From Aeromicrobium sp. IC_218 (lineage in GTDB: Bacteria; Actinomycetota; Actinomycetes; Propionibacteriales; Nocardioidaceae), in NCBI RefSeq assembly GCF_004336805.1, contig NZ_SJXM01000008.1:62001-126000 (forward strand): a DNA stretch of 64,000 nt, in the 5' to 3' direction. Numbering within the stretch: the stretch's first letter is position 1; each line of letters starts with the position of its first letter. Below, one piece after another: positions 53,678 through 62,270 of the stretch. The position numbers and the translations under genes are program-made. Under the pieces are notes generated by a model. It ran no database searches and was not told the origin of the DNA. It was given only the letters and a program-made list of their open reading frames with translations.

Positions 53678-55219
53678 GTGAGCGACTCCGTGACCGCGCC
53701 CCCGGGCGAGGTGGTCGTCCGACTGCGTGACATCGGCAAGACCTTCCCCGGCGTCGTGGCCAACCACGACGTCAACATCGACGTGCGTCGCGGCACCGTC
53801 CACGCCGTCGTCGGTGAGAACGGCGCCGGCAAGTCGACGCTCATGAAGATCCTCTACGGGGTCCAGAAGCCCGACTCCGGCACGATCGAGATCGGTGGCG
53901 AGCAGGTCAACCTGTCGTCGCCGGCCGACGCGATCGCCGCGGGCGTCGGCATGGTCTTCCAGCACTTCATGCTGGCCGACAACCTCACCGTGCTCGAGAA
54001 CGTCGTCCTGGGTGCCGAGAAGCTGCACGGCATCGGCGACGGTGCGCGCCGCCGCGTCCTCGAGCTCGCCGGCACCTACGGCCTCGAGGTCGACCCCGAC
54101 GTGCTCGTCGAGGAGCTCGGCGTCGGGGCCCGCCAGCGCGTGGAGATCCTCAAGGTCCTCTACCGCGGCGCGAAGGTGATCATCCTCGACGAGCCGACCG
54201 CCGTGCTCGTCCCGCAGGAGGTCGACGAGCTGTTCGACAACCTGCGCGAGCTCAAGGCCGAGGGCCTGGCCGTCCTGTTCATCTCGCACAAGCTCGACGA
54301 GGTGCTGTCGGTCGCCGACGAGGTCACCGTGGTCCGCCGCGGCACGACCGTCGACACCGTCCCCGCCGGGTCGGTCACGTCCCGCCAGCTGGCCGAGATG
54401 ATGGTCGGCTCCGAGCTGCCCAGCCCGGCCACCGAGACGTCCACCGTCACCGACGTCGTCGTCCTGGACGTCCAGGACCTCACGCTCTACGCCCCGGGCA
54501 GCGAGCGCCGCCTGCTCGACGGCATCGACCTGACCATCCACCGGGGCGAGATCCTCGGCATCGCCGGTGTCGAGGGCAACGGCCAGGCCGAGCTCGTCGA
54601 GGCGATCATGGGCATGCGCCCCGGCGTCACCGGCCGCGTCACCCTCGGTGGCGACGACCTCACCGGACGCTCCACGCGCGAGCGCCGCGAGGCCGGCATC
54701 GGCTACGTCCCCGAGGACCGCCACCGCCACGGCCTGCTGCTGGACGCCCCGCTGTGGGAGAACCGCGTGCTGGGCCACCAGACCCGCCGCCCGGTCGTGA
54801 AGGGCCCGCTCGTCGACCGCGCCGGCGCCCGCACCGACACCCAGCGCATCGTCGAGGAGTACGACGTCCGCACCCCGGGCATCGACACGCTCGCCCGCGC
54901 CCTGTCCGGCGGCAACCAGCAGAAGCTCATCGTCGGACGCGAGATGTCCGGCGACCCGGTGCTGCTCATCGCCGCCCACCCGACCCGCGGCGTCGACGTC
55001 GGCGCCCAGGCGGCGATCTGGGGCCACATCAAGCGCGCCCGCCGCGACGGCCTGGCCGTGCTGCTGATCTCGGCCGACCTGGACGAGCTCATCGGCCTGT
55101 CCGACACCATCTCGGTGCTGCTGCGCGGTCGACTGGTCCGCAGCTTCGACCCCGAGCACGTGACCCCCGAGGACCTCGGCTCCGCGATGACCGGCGCCGC
55201 AGAAGGAGACAACCGATGA
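53678..55219 (+). CDS. ABC transporter ATPase, nucleoside import (two nucleotide-binding domains)
   Basis: A 513-residue protein with two fused ATPase domains, as in RbsA/RnsB/NupA-type carriers. Domain 1 has Walker A GENGAGKST, the signature region LGVGARQRVEILKVL and Walker B VIILDEPTAVL. Domain 2 has the degenerate loop GVEGNGQAELV in place of Walker A, the signature LSGGNQQKLIVGREM and LLIAAHPTRGVDVGAQ. The Walker B of domain 2 has Ala-His where Asp-Glu usually stand. With the BMP lipoprotein and two permeases it forms a nucleoside importer. GTG 53678 has GAGGAGAG upstream. Its stop overlaps the start of a 27-codon micro-ORF. Confidence 0.93.
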   Translation: MSDSVTAPPGEVVVRLRDIGKTFPGVVANHDVNIDVRRGTVHAVVGENGAGKSTLMKILYGVQKPDSGTIEIGGEQVNLSSPADAIAAGVGMVFQHFMLADNLTVLENVVLGAEKLHGIGDGARRRVLELAGTYGLEVDPDVLVEELGVGARQRVEILKVLYRGAKVIILDEPTAVLVPQEVDELFDNLRELKAEGLAVLFISHKLDEVLSVADEVTVVRRGTTVDTVPAGSVTSRQLAEMMVGSELPSPATETSTVTDVVVLDVQDLTLYAPGSERRLLDGIDLTIHRGEILGIAGVEGNGQAELVEAIMGMRPGVTGRVTLGGDDLTGRSTRERREAGIGYVPEDRHRHGLLLDAPLWENRVLGHQTRRPVVKGPLVDRAGARTDTQRIVEEYDVRTPGIDTLARALSGGNQQKLIVGREMSGDPVLLIAAHPTRGVDVGAQAAIWGHIKRARRDGLAVLLISADLDELIGLSDTISVLLRGRLVRSFDPEHVTPEDLGSAMTGAAEGDNR

Positions 55220-55299
55220 GCGAGCGCAGCGAGCGACCCGTTCAGAGCCTCACGGGCGGACTTCCGTACCCTGCGATCCTCACGGAGGTCTGCCAGTGA
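55216..55299 (+). CDS. Candidate 27-residue micro-ORF / 84-nt junction element, copy A
   Basis: The gap between the ATPase and first permease is exactly filled by an 84-base frame. Its ATG overlaps the ATPase stop (ATGA), and its TGA overlaps the permease GTG (GTGA). The peptide begins MSERSERPVQS and ends GLPYPAILTEVCQ. AAGGAG lies eight to nine bases before the ATG, inside the ATPase gene, and GGAGG within the frame precedes the permease start. The same length, coupling and residue pattern recur at 59273-59356. It may be a translated coupling peptide or an intergenic repeat bearing a ribosome site; I cannot decide from sequence alone. Confidence 0.45.
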   Translation: MSERSERPVQSLTGGLPYPAILTEVCQ

Positions 55300-56396
55300 G
55301 CCCCCGCACCACCCGCGTCGTGCTCGCCGTCGGCGCGCCGGTGCTGGCCCTGGTGATGGCCTTCGTCATCACCAGCCTCGTGCTCCTCGCGGCCGGTGAC
55401 TCCGTCGCCGACGTGTGGGCGCAGATCCTCAGCGTCCCCGGACACCGGGCGATCGTGAACATCATCAACGCCGCCACGGTGTACTACCTGTCGGCGATCG
55501 CGGTGGCCATCGGCTTCCGGATGAACCTGTTCAACATCGGCGTCGACGGCCAGTACCGCGTCGCGTCCTTCGCCGCGGCCGTGGTCGCCGGCGAGGGCTG
55601 GCTGCCGGGCTACCTCAACACGCTGCTCGCGGTCGTGGCCGCCGTGCTCGTCGGCGCCATGTGGGCCGGCATCGCCGGCCTGCTGCGCGTGACGCGCGGC
55701 GTCAGCGAGGTCATCTCCACGATCATGCTGAACGCGATCGCGACCGCGCTCGTGGCCTACCTGCTGCGCAAGGTCGCGGTCGATGACGGCGGCAACAACA
55801 CGGCCACCAAGCAGGTGCCCGAGGGCAGCCGCGTCCCGGGCATCCAGATCTTCGACGACGTCACGGTCAAGGTCTACGGCTTCGTGTTCCTGGCCGCGCT
55901 GGTCGGCTTCGTCTACTGGTTCGTGCTGTCCAAGACCCGCTTCGGCTTCGACCTGCGGGCCACCGGACGCTCGGAGACCGCGGCCGTGGCCAGCGGCATC
56001 AGCGTCAAGAAGATGATCGTCGTCTCGATGCTGCTCTCCGGCGGCGCGGCCGGCCTGGTCGGCCTGCCGCTGCTGTTCGGCAACGACTACTCCTACGGCT
56101 CGACGTTCCAGTCCGGTCTCGGCTTCGCCGGCATCGCCATCGCGCTGCTGGGCCGCAACCACCCGATCGGCATCGCGCTCGGAGCGCTGCTGTTCGCGTT
56201 CCTCGACGAGCAGTCCAACAGCCTGCAGATCGTCGTGGGCGTCTCGCCCGACATCGTCAAGATCACGCAGGGCGTCATCGTCCTCACGGTCGTCATCGCC
56301 TACGAGGTCGTGCGCCGCTACCGCGTCCGCCTCGAGCAGCGTCAGGTGGCGGCCGCCCTGGACGAGCCGGCCACGATCGAGGAGGCCAAGGCATGA
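55296..56396 (+). CDS. Nucleoside ABC transporter permease (first of two)
   Basis: A 366-residue membrane protein of the BPD_transp_2 type with about ten hydrophobic helices. AVAIGFRMNLFNIGVDGQYRVAS and ISTIMLNAIATALVAYLLR are typical of the RnsC/NupP permease, as is FQSGLGFAGIAIALLGRNHPIGIALGALLFAFL near the end. Together with the next gene it forms the channel of the nucleoside importer. The GTG start overlaps the micro-ORF stop, and the gene stop overlaps the second permease ATG. Confidence 0.93.
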   Translation: MSPRTTRVVLAVGAPVLALVMAFVITSLVLLAAGDSVADVWAQILSVPGHRAIVNIINAATVYYLSAIAVAIGFRMNLFNIGVDGQYRVASFAAAVVAGEGWLPGYLNTLLAVVAAVLVGAMWAGIAGLLRVTRGVSEVISTIMLNAIATALVAYLLRKVAVDDGGNNTATKQVPEGSRVPGIQIFDDVTVKVYGFVFLAALVGFVYWFVLSKTRFGFDLRATGRSETAAVASGISVKKMIVVSMLLSGGAAGLVGLPLLFGNDYSYGSTFQSGLGFAGIAIALLGRNHPIGIALGALLFAFLDEQSNSLQIVVGVSPDIVKITQGVIVLTVVIAYEVVRRYRVRLEQRQVAAALDEPATIEEAKA

Positions 56397-57652
56397 CCGT
56401 GCCCACCGACCTGACCACGTCCCCGAAGCCCCGTGACGGACGCCGTCGCGTCACGCCGGCGAAGGTCATGCTGGTCCTCTTCGGCCTCGTCGTGCTGCTG
56501 GCGACGCTCCGCGTCCTCACCGGCGCCGACGACCTCGCGTCGTCCGGCACGCTGCGGGCCACCCTCGTCGCCGCCGTGCCGATCGGCCTCGCCGGCCTGG
56601 CCGGCCTGTGGTCCGAGCGCGCGGGCATCGTGAACATCGGCCTCGAGGGCATGATGATCCTGGGCACGTTCGGCGCCGGCTACTTCGGCTACTTCTACGG
56701 ACCCTGGCAGGGCGTGCTCGGCGCGATCCTGTTCGGCGCCCTGGGTGGCCTCATCCACGCGCTGGCGACCGTCACGTTCGGCGTCGACCACATCGTGTCC
56801 GGCGTCGCGATCAACATCATCGCCGCCGGCGCCGTGCAGTACCTCGCGGCGCTGTCGTTCACCGGCGTCAAGGGCGGCGGCCAGACCCAGTCGCCGCCGA
56901 TCGACTCCTTGCCGGCGATCTCGATCGACGCGCTGTCGGACCCGCTCGGCGACCTCGAGGCCAAGAACTGGTTCATCATCTCCGACGCTGCCGCGCTGCT
57001 GCGGGCGCTGGTGACGAACCTGTCGGTGCTGACGATCATCGCGCTGCTGCTGTTCGTCCTGACCTGGTACGTCCTGTGGCGCACCAGCTTCGGCCTGCGC
57101 CTGCGGTCGGTGGGCGAGAGCCCGGCGTCCGCGGAGTCGCTCGGCGTCGACGTCATCCGCTACAAGTTCGTGGCCGTGCTGATCTCCGGCGGCATCGCCG
57201 GCCTGGCCGGCGGGTTCCTGGCCCTGGTCGCGTCGAGCACGTTCCGTGAGGGCCAGACCGGTGGCCGCGGCTACATCGGCCTCGCGGCGATGATCTTCGG
57301 CAACTGGCGTCCCGGCGGCCTGCTCGCCGGCGCCGGCCTGTTCGGCTACACCGACACGCTGCGTCTGCGCGGCGGCGGCGAGAGCATCCACGGTCTGCTG
57401 CTGCTCGTGGCGGTCCTGCTGGTCGGCCTGGCCGTCTGGCAGTGGCGCAAGGCCGCGCGCACCGCGGCGATCGTGAGCGCCGTGCTCGGCGTCCTCGTCG
57501 CGCTGTGGTTCCTGCTGAGCGACTCGATCCCCGAGGACCTCACCGGCATGACGCCGTACGTGACGACGCTGCTCGTCCTCGCGCTCGCGTCGCAACGGCT
57601 CCGGCCACCGGCCGCCGCCGGGCAGACGTACCGCAAGGGCAGCGCCGGATGA
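56393..57652 (+). CDS. Nucleoside ABC transporter permease (second of two)
   Basis: A 419-residue BPD_transp_2 permease with about nine to ten helices; LWSERAGIVNIGLEGMMILGTFGAGYFGYFYG in the second helix pair and GRGYIGLAAMIFGNWRPGGLLAGAGLFGYTDTLR are hallmarks of the RnsD/NupQ family. An N-terminal extension and three to four extra C-terminal helices make it longer than its partner. It starts at an ATG overlapping the first permease and ends overlapping cdd, keeping import and deamination translationally coupled. Confidence 0.93.
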   Translation: MTVPTDLTTSPKPRDGRRRVTPAKVMLVLFGLVVLLATLRVLTGADDLASSGTLRATLVAAVPIGLAGLAGLWSERAGIVNIGLEGMMILGTFGAGYFGYFYGPWQGVLGAILFGALGGLIHALATVTFGVDHIVSGVAINIIAAGAVQYLAALSFTGVKGGGQTQSPPIDSLPAISIDALSDPLGDLEAKNWFIISDAAALLRALVTNLSVLTIIALLLFVLTWYVLWRTSFGLRLRSVGESPASAESLGVDVIRYKFVAVLISGGIAGLAGGFLALVASSTFREGQTGGRGYIGLAAMIFGNWRPGGLLAGAGLFGYTDTLRLRGGGESIHGLLLLVAVLLVGLAVWQWRKAARTAAIVSAVLGVLVALWFLLSDSIPEDLTGMTPYVTTLLVLALASQRLRPPAAAGQTYRKGSAG

Positions 57653-58077
57653 TCGGCATCGACGGCCCCGACGACCCGATCGACTGGGAGTCGCTGACCC
57701 GCTACGCCACCCAGGTCATGGAGCGGGCGTACGCGCCCTACTCCGGCTACGCGGTCGGCGTCGCGGGACTCGTCGACGACGGACGCGTCGTGCTCGGCTG
57801 CAACGTCGAGAACGCCGCGTACGGCGTCGCCCTCTGCGCCGAGTGCGGCATGGTCTCGGCCCTGCACGCGACCGGCGGCGGGCGGCTCCTGGCCGTCGCG
57901 TGCGTCGACGCGCGCGGCCAGGCGCTCATGCCGTGCGGCCGCTGCCGCCAGCTCCTGTGGGAGAACGGCGGCCCGACCATGCAGCTGCAGACCCCCTCGG
58001 GCATCAAGACGATGGCCGAGGTGCTGCCCGACGCCTTCGACGACACCGACCTGAAGACGCTCCAGAAGGACCAGTGA
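57649..58077 (+). CDS. cdd: Cytidine deaminase
   Basis: A 142-residue zinc enzyme deaminating cytidine and deoxycytidine. The zinc and proton-shuttle motif is Cys63-Ala-Glu65 in ALCAECGMVS, and the other ligands are Cys96 and Cys99 in MPCGRCRQLL. NVENAAYG binds the nucleoside. Size and motifs match the homotetrameric class. It is coupled to the permease upstream (ATGA) and to the P450 downstream (GTGA). Confidence 0.96.
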   Translation: MIGIDGPDDPIDWESLTRYATQVMERAYAPYSGYAVGVAGLVDDGRVVLGCNVENAAYGVALCAECGMVSALHATGGGRLLAVACVDARGQALMPCGRCRQLLWENGGPTMQLQTPSGIKTMAEVLPDAFDDTDLKTLQKDQ

Positions 58078-59276
58078 CGCTCATCTCTTCCCCGCTCGAC
58101 CTGACCGACCCGGCCTTCGTGGCCGATCCCTACCCGCTGCTCGCGCAGCTGCGCGCGTCCGCCCCGATGGTGCGTGACGAGGCCGGCGGACGCTGGCTGG
58201 CCACCACGCACGGCAGCGTCAGCGCGGTGCTGCGCGACCGCCGCCTGGGCCGGCTCTGGACCGACTGGGAGCCGGTCGAGCAGATGGAGCCGTTCAACAC
58301 GCTCCACCGCAACCAGCTCATGGAGAACGAGCCGCCGGCGCACACCCGCATGCGGCGCCTGCTGGCCGGCGCGTTCGGTCGCGGCCACGTCGAGCGCATG
58401 CGCCCGCGCATCGAGACGCTCGCCGCCGAGATTCTCGACGCGTACGCGCCGGGCGACACGATCGACGTCCTGGCCGCGTACGCCGAGCCGATGCCGGTGT
58501 TCGTCATCGCCGACCTGCTGGGCGTCCCGCGGGCTGACCACGCGCTGCTGCGCGAGTGGAGTCAGGGCATCGTCCACATGTACGAGCAGGGCGTCGGCGA
58601 GGACGTGAAGGCCGAGGCGGTGCGCTCGAGCACGCTGTTCGCCGAGTACGTCCGCGAGGTCATCGCCGAGCGCAAGGCCGCGCTCGACGCCGGCCACCCC
58701 GGCGACGACCTCGTCACCGACCTCATCCGCGAGCGTGACGGCAGCGGCAAGCTGGACGACGAGGAGCTCGTCGCCACGGTCGTGCTGCTGCTCAACGCCG
58801 GCCACGAGGCCTCGGTCAACACCTTCGGGAACGGCCTGCACGCGCTGCTGTCGCACCGGGACCAGCTCGAGCGGGTCACGTCCGGCGAGGTGCCGGTCGA
58901 GACCGCGCTGGAGGAGCTCATCCGCTTCGACGCGCCGCTGCAACTGTTCGAGCGCACCGCCACGGTCGACCTGGAGGTCGCCGGCCAGGCCGTTGCCCAG
59001 GGCGAGAAGGTGGCCTGCCTCATGGGGTCGGCGAACCGTGACGCGGCCGTCTTCGAGCGTCCGGACGCCTTCGACGTCGCTCGCGACCCGAACCCGCACG
59101 TCGGCTTCGGCATGGGCCTGCACTTCTGCCTGGGCGCCCCGCTGGCGCGCCTGGAGCTGGGCATCACCCTGCGCCTGCTGCTCGACCGGTTCCCGACCCT
59201 GTCCCTGGCCGGCGAGGCCCCACGTCGTCCCACCTGGGTGCTGCGCGGCTACGAGAAGATCGAGGTTGTCCTGTGA
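58074..59276 (+). CDS. Cytochrome P450
   Basis: A 400-residue soluble bacterial P450. The heme-ligand Cys352 lies in FGMGLHFCLGAPLARLE, the ExxR pair is Glu281/Arg284 in EELIRFDAP, and the I-helix reads LLLNAGHEASVNTFG. At the position of the conserved oxygen-activating Thr there is an Ala (AGHEA, residues 242-246), followed by Ser247. The N-terminus is intact. No ferredoxin or reductase gene is near. It is translationally coupled between cdd and a micro-ORF before deoA, so it is expressed with nucleoside salvage, yet no standard step of that pathway needs a P450. Substrate is unknown. Confidence 0.93.
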   Translation: MTLISSPLDLTDPAFVADPYPLLAQLRASAPMVRDEAGGRWLATTHGSVSAVLRDRRLGRLWTDWEPVEQMEPFNTLHRNQLMENEPPAHTRMRRLLAGAFGRGHVERMRPRIETLAAEILDAYAPGDTIDVLAAYAEPMPVFVIADLLGVPRADHALLREWSQGIVHMYEQGVGEDVKAEAVRSSTLFAEYVREVIAERKAALDAGHPGDDLVTDLIRERDGSGKLDDEELVATVVLLLNAGHEASVNTFGNGLHALLSHRDQLERVTSGEVPVETALEELIRFDAPLQLFERTATVDLEVAGQAVAQGEKVACLMGSANRDAAVFERPDAFDVARDPNPHVGFGMGLHFCLGAPLARLELGITLRLLLDRFPTLSLAGEAPRRPTWVLRGYEKIEVVL

Positions 59277-59356
59277 ACGAGCGCAGCGAGCGAACGACCG
59301 AGTCCACCACGTGCGGGCTTCCGTACCGTGCCCTTCTTCAGGAGGTCCGCTCGTGA
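59273..59356 (+). CDS. Candidate 27-residue micro-ORF / 84-nt junction element, copy B
   Basis: This 84-base frame fills the gap between the P450 and deoA in the same way as copy A at 55216-55299. Its GTG overlaps the P450 stop, and its TGA overlaps the deoA GTG. The peptide begins MNERSERTTES and ends GLPYRALLQEVRS, sharing ERSER, the Ser at residue 11, the Thr at residue 13, GLPY, A-x-L and EV with copy A. AGGAGG lies eight bases before the deoA start. TACCGT within it could act as a -10 box. A coding peptide or a repeat carrying promoter and ribosome site are both possible. Confidence 0.45.
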   Translation: MNERSERTTESTTCGLPYRALLQEVRS

Positions 59357-60642
59357 ACACCGCTGCTCCGCACGACGCCCCCGAGGTCATCATGGCCAAG
59401 CGCGACGGCCACGCCCTCAGCGACAGCCAGATCGACTGGGTCGTCGACGCCTTCACCCGCGGCGACGTCGTCCCCGAGCAGATGTCCGCGCTGGCCATGG
59501 CCATCCTGCTCAACGGCATGGACCGTCGCGAGATCTCGCGCTGGACGAACGCCATGATCGCCAGCGGCGAGCGCATGGACTTCTCGTCGCTGTCGTGGCC
59601 GACGGCCGACAAGCACTCCACCGGCGGCGTCGGCGACATGATCACGCTGCCTCTGGCCCCGCTCGTCGCGGCGTGCGGCGTCGCCGTCCCGCAGCTGTCG
59701 GGCCGCGGCCTCGGCCACACCGGCGGCACGCTCGACAAGCTCGAGTCCATCCCCGGCTGGCAGGCGTCGCTCTCCAACGAGGCGATGCTCGCGCAGCTCG
59801 AGGACGTCGGCGCCGTCATCTGCGCCGCCGGCGCGGGCCTGGCCCCGGCCGACAAGAAGCTGTACGCCCTGCGCGACGTCACGGGCACCGTCGAGGCCAT
59901 CCCGCTCATCGCCAGCTCGATCATGAGCAAGAAGATCGCCGAGGGCACCGGCGCGCTCGTCCTGGACGTGAAGGTCGGCTCCGGCGCCTTCATGAAGGAC
60001 ATCGACCGCGCCCGCGAGCTGGCCGAGACGATGGTCGCGCTCGGGAAGGACGCGGGGGTCAACACCGTCGCGCTGCTCACCGACATGGCCACCCCGCTCG
60101 GGGTGGCCGCCGGCAACGCGCTCGAGGTCGCCGAGGCGGTCGACGTGCTCGCCGGCGGAGGCCCCGCGGACGTCGTGGAGCTGACCCTGGCGCTGGCCCG
60201 CGAGATGCTCGCCGCCGCCGGACGCAGCGACGTCGACCCCGCCGACGCGCTGGCCGACGGCCGGGCGATGGACGTGTGGCGACGCATGATCGCCGCCCAG
60301 GGCGGCGACCCCGACGGCGCCCTGCCGCAGGCCCGCGAGACGCACGTCGTCACCGCGCCGACCGGCGGCACGCTGCAGCGCCTGGACGCGTACGACGTCG
60401 GCATCGCCGCCTGGCGCCTGGGTGCCGGCCGCTCCAAGCCCGGCGAGCAGCTCGACCTCGGCGCCGGCGTGACGCTGCACGCCAAGCCCGGCGACGTGGT
60501 GGCCGCCGGCCAGCCGCTCATGACGCTGCACGCCGACCGTCCCGAGCGCTTCGACCGCGCGCTCGCCGCGCTCGAGGGATCGTTCGACCTGGGCGACGAG
60601 CCGTTCGAGCGCACCGACGTCGTCCTCGGCCGCGTCGACTGA
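59353..60642 (+). CDS. deoA: Thymidine phosphorylase
   Basis: A 429-residue pyrimidine-nucleoside phosphorylase releasing deoxyribose 1-phosphate from thymidine. The phosphate-binding DKHSTGGVGD and the family signature SGRGLGHTGGTLDKLESIPG are near the N-terminus, with KKLYALRDVTGTVEAIPLIASSIMSKK contributing the base site. The C-terminal alpha/beta domain is complete. The GTG start overlaps micro-ORF B and has AGGAGG eight bases upstream. A hairpin terminator follows, ending the ABC-cdd-P450-deoA operon. Confidence 0.96.
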   Translation: MNTAAPHDAPEVIMAKRDGHALSDSQIDWVVDAFTRGDVVPEQMSALAMAILLNGMDRREISRWTNAMIASGERMDFSSLSWPTADKHSTGGVGDMITLPLAPLVAACGVAVPQLSGRGLGHTGGTLDKLESIPGWQASLSNEAMLAQLEDVGAVICAAGAGLAPADKKLYALRDVTGTVEAIPLIASSIMSKKIAEGTGALVLDVKVGSGAFMKDIDRARELAETMVALGKDAGVNTVALLTDMATPLGVAAGNALEVAEAVDVLAGGGPADVVELTLALAREMLAAAGRSDVDPADALADGRAMDVWRRMIAAQGGDPDGALPQARETHVVTAPTGGTLQRLDAYDVGIAAWRLGAGRSKPGEQLDLGAGVTLHAKPGDVVAAGQPLMTLHADRPERFDRALAALEGSFDLGDEPFERTDVVLGRVD

Positions 60643-60649
60643 CCGCCGC

Positions 60650-60689
60650 CCCGCCGGTCCGTGCCGTCACCGCGGGACGGACCGGCGGG
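60650..60689 (+). terminator. Terminator hairpin after deoA
   Basis: CCCGCCGGTCCGT (60650-60662) pairs perfectly with 60677-60689 over 13 bp, with a 14-base loop. It is followed at once by the -10 box of the next gene. Confidence 0.8.
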
Positions 60690-60692
60690 ACT

Positions 60693-60698
60693 TAGGGT
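60693..60698 (+). promoter_or_regulatory. -10 element of the MaoC-like/add transcript
   Basis: TAGGGT lies seven bases before the ATG at 60706. With the terminator just upstream, this marks a separate, probably leaderless, transcription unit. Confidence 0.55.
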
Positions 60699-60705
60699 GT
60701 GGACC

Positions 60706-61161
60706 ATGCGTGTGCTGAACGACCGGGACGAGATCAAGGCCGCCGAGGGGACCGAGCTCGGCGTCAGCACCTGGCTGGAGATCTCCCAGGAGCGCATCGA
60801 CATGTTCGCCGACGCGACCGGCGACCACCAGTGGATCCACGTCGACCCGCACAAGGCCGCCACCGGCCCGTTCGGCGCGACCGTGGCCCACGGCTACCTC
60901 ACCCTCTCGCTCATCCCGTTCCTCGGTGCCCAGGCGTTCGCCTTCGCGGGGGAGACCGCCCGCGTCAACTACGGCCTGGACCGGGTGCGCTTCATGTCGC
61001 CCGTGCGGGTCGGCTCGCGCATCCGCGACCGGGTCGTGCTGAGCAAGGTCAACGAGATCGAGCGCGGCCAGCAGGTGCAGCTCACCCACACGATCGAGAT
61101 CGAGGGGGTCGAGAAACCGGCCTGCGTGGCGGAGGCGATCGTCCTTCTGATGGACTCCTGA
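60706..61161 (+). CDS. MaoC-like (hotdog) enoyl-CoA hydratase
   Basis: A 151-residue hotdog-fold protein of the (R)-specific hydratase/NodN-like group. The catalytic Asp-His motif is in [36 protein letters not shown], with the HGYLT region forming the hydratase overhang. Such proteins hydrate enoyl-CoA thioesters or related acyl chains. The place one base before add suggests co-transcription with adenosine deaminase, an odd functional neighbour. The ATG 60706 is set by the -10 spacing. Confidence 0.88.
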   Translation: MRVLNDRDEIKAAEGTELGVSTWLEISQERIDMFADATGDHQWIHVDPHKAATGPFGATVAHGYLTLSLIPFLGAQAFAFAGETARVNYGLDRVRFMSPVRVGSRIRDRVVLSKVNEIERGQQVQLTHTIEIEGVEKPACVAEAIVLLMDS

Positions 61162-61162
61162 C

Positions 61163-62257
61163 ATGACGACCCCCGCCACCGCCGACCAGATCCGCCGCGC
61201 CCCGAAGGTCGCGCTCCACGAGCACCTCGACGGAGGCGTCCGTCCGGCCACCGTCGCCGAGATCGCCGCCGAGATCGGCCACCAGCTCCCCGCCCAGGGC
61301 GGCGAGGCCCTCGGCACCTGGTTCGCCGAGGCCGCCAACAGCGGCTCGCTGCCGCGCTACCTCGAGACGTTCGCCCACACGACCGCCGTCATGCAGACCC
61401 GCGAGCACCTCGCGCGGGTCGCCCACGAGTCGGTCGTGGACCTCGCGGCCGACGGCGTGGTCTACGCCGAGCTGCGCTGGGCCCCCGAGCAGCACCTCGA
61501 GCGCGGCCTGTCGCTCACCGAGGCCGTCGACGCGGTGCAGCACGGCATCGCGTCCGGCATCGCCGCCGCGGCCGCGGACGGTCGCGAGATCGTCGTTGGC
61601 CAGCTGCTCACCGCGATGCGCCACGCCGACCGCGGCCTGGAGATCGCCGAGCTGGTCGTCGACCACCGCGACCGCGGCGTGTCCGGCTTCGACATCGCCG
61701 GGGCCGAGGACGGCTTCCCGCCGATCCTGCACCTGGAGGCGTTCGAGTACCTGCGCCGCGAGAACGCCCACTTCACGATCCACGCCGGCGAGGCGTTCGG
61801 CCTGCCGTCGATCTGGCAGGCGATCCAGCGCTGCGGCGCCGAGCGGCTGGGCCACGGCGTCCGCATCGTCGACGACATCGACTTCGACGCCCCCGGCGGT
61901 CCGCGCCTGGGCCGGCTCGCCTCGTACGTCCGCGACCGTCGCATCCCGCTGGAGATGTGCCCGTCGTCGAACCTGCAGACCCACGCCGTGCCCGGCATGA
62001 CGTCCATCGCCGACCACCCGATCGGCCCGCTCAAGGAGCTCGGCTTCCGGGTGACGGTGAACTGCGACAACCGGCTCATGAGCGGCACCTCGATGACCCG
62101 CGAGATGCAGCTGCTCGTGGACGCCTTCGGCTACGGCCTGGACGACCTGCGCTGGTTCACGGTCAACGCGATGAAGAGCGCGTTCCTGCCCTTCGACCAG
62201 CGGATCGACCTCATCGAGCGGGTCATCAAGCCCGCCTACGCAGCGCTGCAGGACTGA
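61163..62257 (+). CDS. add: Adenosine deaminase
   Basis: A 364-residue zinc enzyme converting adenosine to inosine. The first metal ligands are His19 and His21 in ALHEHLDGG, then IHAGEAFG with the third His and the catalytic Glu region. ERLGHGVRI and [12 protein letters not shown] with the catalytic Asp complete the site. It closes the nucleoside salvage region opened by the importer and cdd-deoA. The ATG follows the MaoC-like stop by one base. fbiC starts 13 bases downstream. Confidence 0.96.
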   Translation: MTTPATADQIRRAPKVALHEHLDGGVRPATVAEIAAEIGHQLPAQGGEALGTWFAEAANSGSLPRYLETFAHTTAVMQTREHLARVAHESVVDLAADGVVYAELRWAPEQHLERGLSLTEAVDAVQHGIASGIAAAAADGREIVVGQLLTAMRHADRGLEIAELVVDHRDRGVSGFDIAGAEDGFPPILHLEAFEYLRRENAHFTIHAGEAFGLPSIWQAIQRCGAERLGHGVRIVDDIDFDAPGGPRLGRLASYVRDRRIPLEMCPSSNLQTHAVPGMTSIADHPIGPLKELGFRVTVNCDNRLMSGTSMTREMQLLVDAFGYGLDDLRWFTVNAMKSAFLPFDQRIDLIERVIKPAYAALQD

Positions 62258-62270
62258 CCGGGACGTCCAC

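Noticed and set aside
57747..60863. A 1038-codon open frame on the minus strand
   Set aside because: It is antisense to cdd, the P450 and deoA, with Ser/Ala/Arg-rich non-globular composition. It is a GC-driven shadow.
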